A stretch of DNA of 32,185 nucleotides from an uncultured Spirochaetaceae bacterium (GTDB taxonomy: Bacteria > Spirochaetota > Spirochaetia > Sphaerochaetales > Sphaerochaetaceae): NCBI GenBank assembly GCA_944389085.1, contig CALXLB010000013.1, positions 1 to 32,185 of the forward strand, written 5' to 3'. The position numbers and the translations under genes are program-made. A model generated the notes under the pieces. That model did not search any database and was not told where the DNA came from. It worked only from the letters and a program-made list of their open reading frames with translations. This document shows positions 31,193 to 32,185 of the stretch, one piece after another; within the stretch, counting starts at the first letter, position 1; each line of letters begins with the position of its first letter.

Positions 31193-31301
31193 GCCTGAAA
31201 ATGGAAAAAGACTTACTGCAGGCATTGTATTTACTATAGTCTTTCTTACTTTTTTCTTTGAAAAGTTGTCAAAAAGCATGGCTTAGAGCGTATTAACCTT
31301 A

Positions 31302-31323
31302 TAGAAGCAGGTATGTGCTTCTA
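31302..31323 (+). repeat. Perfect 8-bp hairpin in the leader of the Rpn-family gene
   Basis: TAGAAGCA (31302-31309) and TGCTTCTA (31316-31323) enclose loop GGTATG. The stem ends 2 nt before the ribosome binding site (AGGTGG, 31325-31330). It could be an RNA structure that protects the leader or tunes translation. Confidence 0.55.
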
Positions 31324-31334
31324 AAGGTGGCAAT

Positions 31335-32185
31335 ATGAACAAAACACTGATGAGCGATGAGGAGAAAAAGAAGATCCTCAGCGAGCTCTGCCTCATGGAT
31401 GATATATTCTTCTCCATGTGCTTCAGCGAAAGCAGGGAGTGCACAGCCCTGCTCCTTCGCATCATCCTATCCCGAAGCGACATCACCGTGGAGGATGTGA
31501 GGGTGCAGAAGTGGATGCACTCCATCCTCTCCCGCTCGGTAAAGCTCGATATCCTCGCAAGGGATGGCGAGGGGAAGCTCTACAACATCGAAGTGCAGCA
31601 GGATGAGAGAGGAGCGAAGAGAAGAAGAGCAAGATATTATAGCTCGATGATAGATGCCTCCGCCCTCGGCAAGGGAGAGGACTATGACAGACTGCCTGAG
31701 TCATATGTCATATTCATCACCGGGCAAGATGCACTCGGGGACGGAAGAGATATCTATCATATAGAGCGCAGAATCAATGAGACGGGAAAATATTTCAATG
31801 ACGGCTCTCACATAGTATACGTAAGCTCTGAACTGGCGGACAGAGATACAGAGCTTGGCAGGCTGATGGAGGACCTGAGGTGTACAGATCCTGATGCGAT
31901 GCATTACAATGAGCTGAGGGAGAGAGTGAGTTTCTTCAAGAAGGACAAGGAGGGAATAGTAAGCATGAGCGGAGAATTCGAGAGAATACTTGAAAGAGCG
32001 GTAAGGATTTCTGAGAAGGAAGCCCTGGAAAGAGGTGAGAAAAGAGGAGTTGAGAGAGGAAAGTCTGAAAACAAAAAAGAAGTTGCACGCAATATGCTAG
32101 CCGATGGCTCCATTCCTCTTGAGAAGATTGCAAAGTTCTCAGGGCTTACAATCGCGGAAGTCGAGAACCTAAAGCAGAGCATCGG
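31335..32185 (+). CDS. Rpn/PD-(D/E)XK nuclease family transposase-like protein (3' end beyond window)
   Basis: About 283 codons are visible and the frame runs off the window. The protein belongs to the PD-(D/E)XK nuclease-family transposase/Rpn group. The nuclease core is SRSVKLDILARD followed by LYNIEVQQ, giving the catalytic Asp and the E-x-Q pair. Downstream RARYYSSMIDASALGKGEDY and the late repeated ERGEKRGVERGKSENKKE helix are typical of the family. Rpn proteins of E. coli promote RecA-independent recombination and act as DNA endonucleases. The family is usually present in many near-identical copies in a genome. The start is ATG 31335 with GGTGG 5 nt upstream, behind a leader hairpin. 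The many GAGAGA-type codons give it a composition somewhat unlike the neighbours. Confidence 0.85.
   Translation, partial: MNKTLMSDEEKKKILSELCLMDDIFFSMCFSESRECTALLLRIILSRSDITVEDVRVQKWMHSILSRSVKLDILARDGEGKLYNIEVQQDERGAKRRRARYYSSMIDASALGKGEDYDRLPESYVIFITGQDALGDGRDIYHIERRINETGKYFNDGSHIVYVSSELADRDTELGRLMEDLRCTDPDAMHYNELRERVSFFKKDKEGIVSMSGEFERILERAVRISEKEALERGEKRGVERGKSENKKEVARNMLADGSIPLEKIAKFSGLTIAEVENLKQSI

Noticed and set aside
31266..31296. TTGTCA with TATTAA as promoter of the Rpn-family gene
   Set aside because: The spacer is 19 nt and both hexamers are poor, so it is not listed as a feature.
1..32185. CRISPR arrays, insertion sequences, prophage or restriction systems
   Set aside because: I saw no regularly spaced direct repeats, transposase of an IS family, integrase or methylase/endonuclease pair. 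The Rpn-family gene is the only element with a link to mobility.

Overview
The window reads as a piece of chromosome from an anaerobic, host- or gut-associated diderm bacterium. A TolC-type outer-membrane factor with a MacA/MacB-like transporter implies two membranes. A GH2 beta-glucuronidase and a Rpn/PD-(D/E)XK nuclease-family protein fit a gut organism. A spirochaete of the Sphaerochaeta/Treponema type is my best guess, but this is inference: no rRNA or other phylogenetic marker is present. Nearly all of the sequence is coding, and no intergenic stretch exceeds 300 bases.

Layout. 1-1040 (minus): start of an iron-dependent alcohol dehydrogenase cut by the window edge. 1134-6842 (minus): a compact operon of a small unknown protein, a secreted DUF3089 hydrolase, a TolC-like protein, a MacA-like adaptor, an ABC ATPase and a MacB-like permease. 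6843-7132: a divergent regulatory region with two inverted repeats. 7133-16626 (plus): acpP-fabK-fabD-fabG-fabF-accB-fabZ-accC-accD-accA plus an acyl-CoA ligase, mostly with overlapping or touching genes, closed by a strong terminator. It covers malonyl-CoA synthesis, transfer to ACP, and the full elongation cycle, but has no fabH. The order matches the fab locus of streptococci and relatives without fabT-fabH. 16748-17497: a SAM methyltransferase. 17689-20863: glycogen phosphorylase and a DUF1275 membrane protein. 20843-22153: a divergent pair, a macro-domain-like protein and a MocA-like nucleotidyltransferase. 22191-25422 (minus): clpB and a TetR regulator. 25502-26080: a LysE-type exporter. 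26111-26182: tRNA-Arg(CCG). 26228-28677: beta-glucuronidase coupled to an AlkZ-related protein. 28724-31180 (minus): ornithine carbamoyltransferase and RmuC. 31335-end: a Rpn/PDDEXK-family protein cut by the window edge.

The most striking signal is in how genes start. Genes inside operons and several stand-alone genes have good Shine-Dalgarno sequences. Eight genes that begin transcription units have none. Instead a -10-like hexamer (TATAAT, TATATT, TAAAAT, TACAAT, TATCCT or TATCAT) ends exactly 6 nt (once 7) before the ATG. That geometry predicts leaderless mRNAs, including a back-to-back leaderless pair at 21562/21590. Other unusual signals are operator-like palindromes at the fab and clpB promoters, a clpB terminator hairpin encoded inside the convergent mocA-like gene, and a CxC instead of CxxC in the second half of the AccD zinc ribbon.
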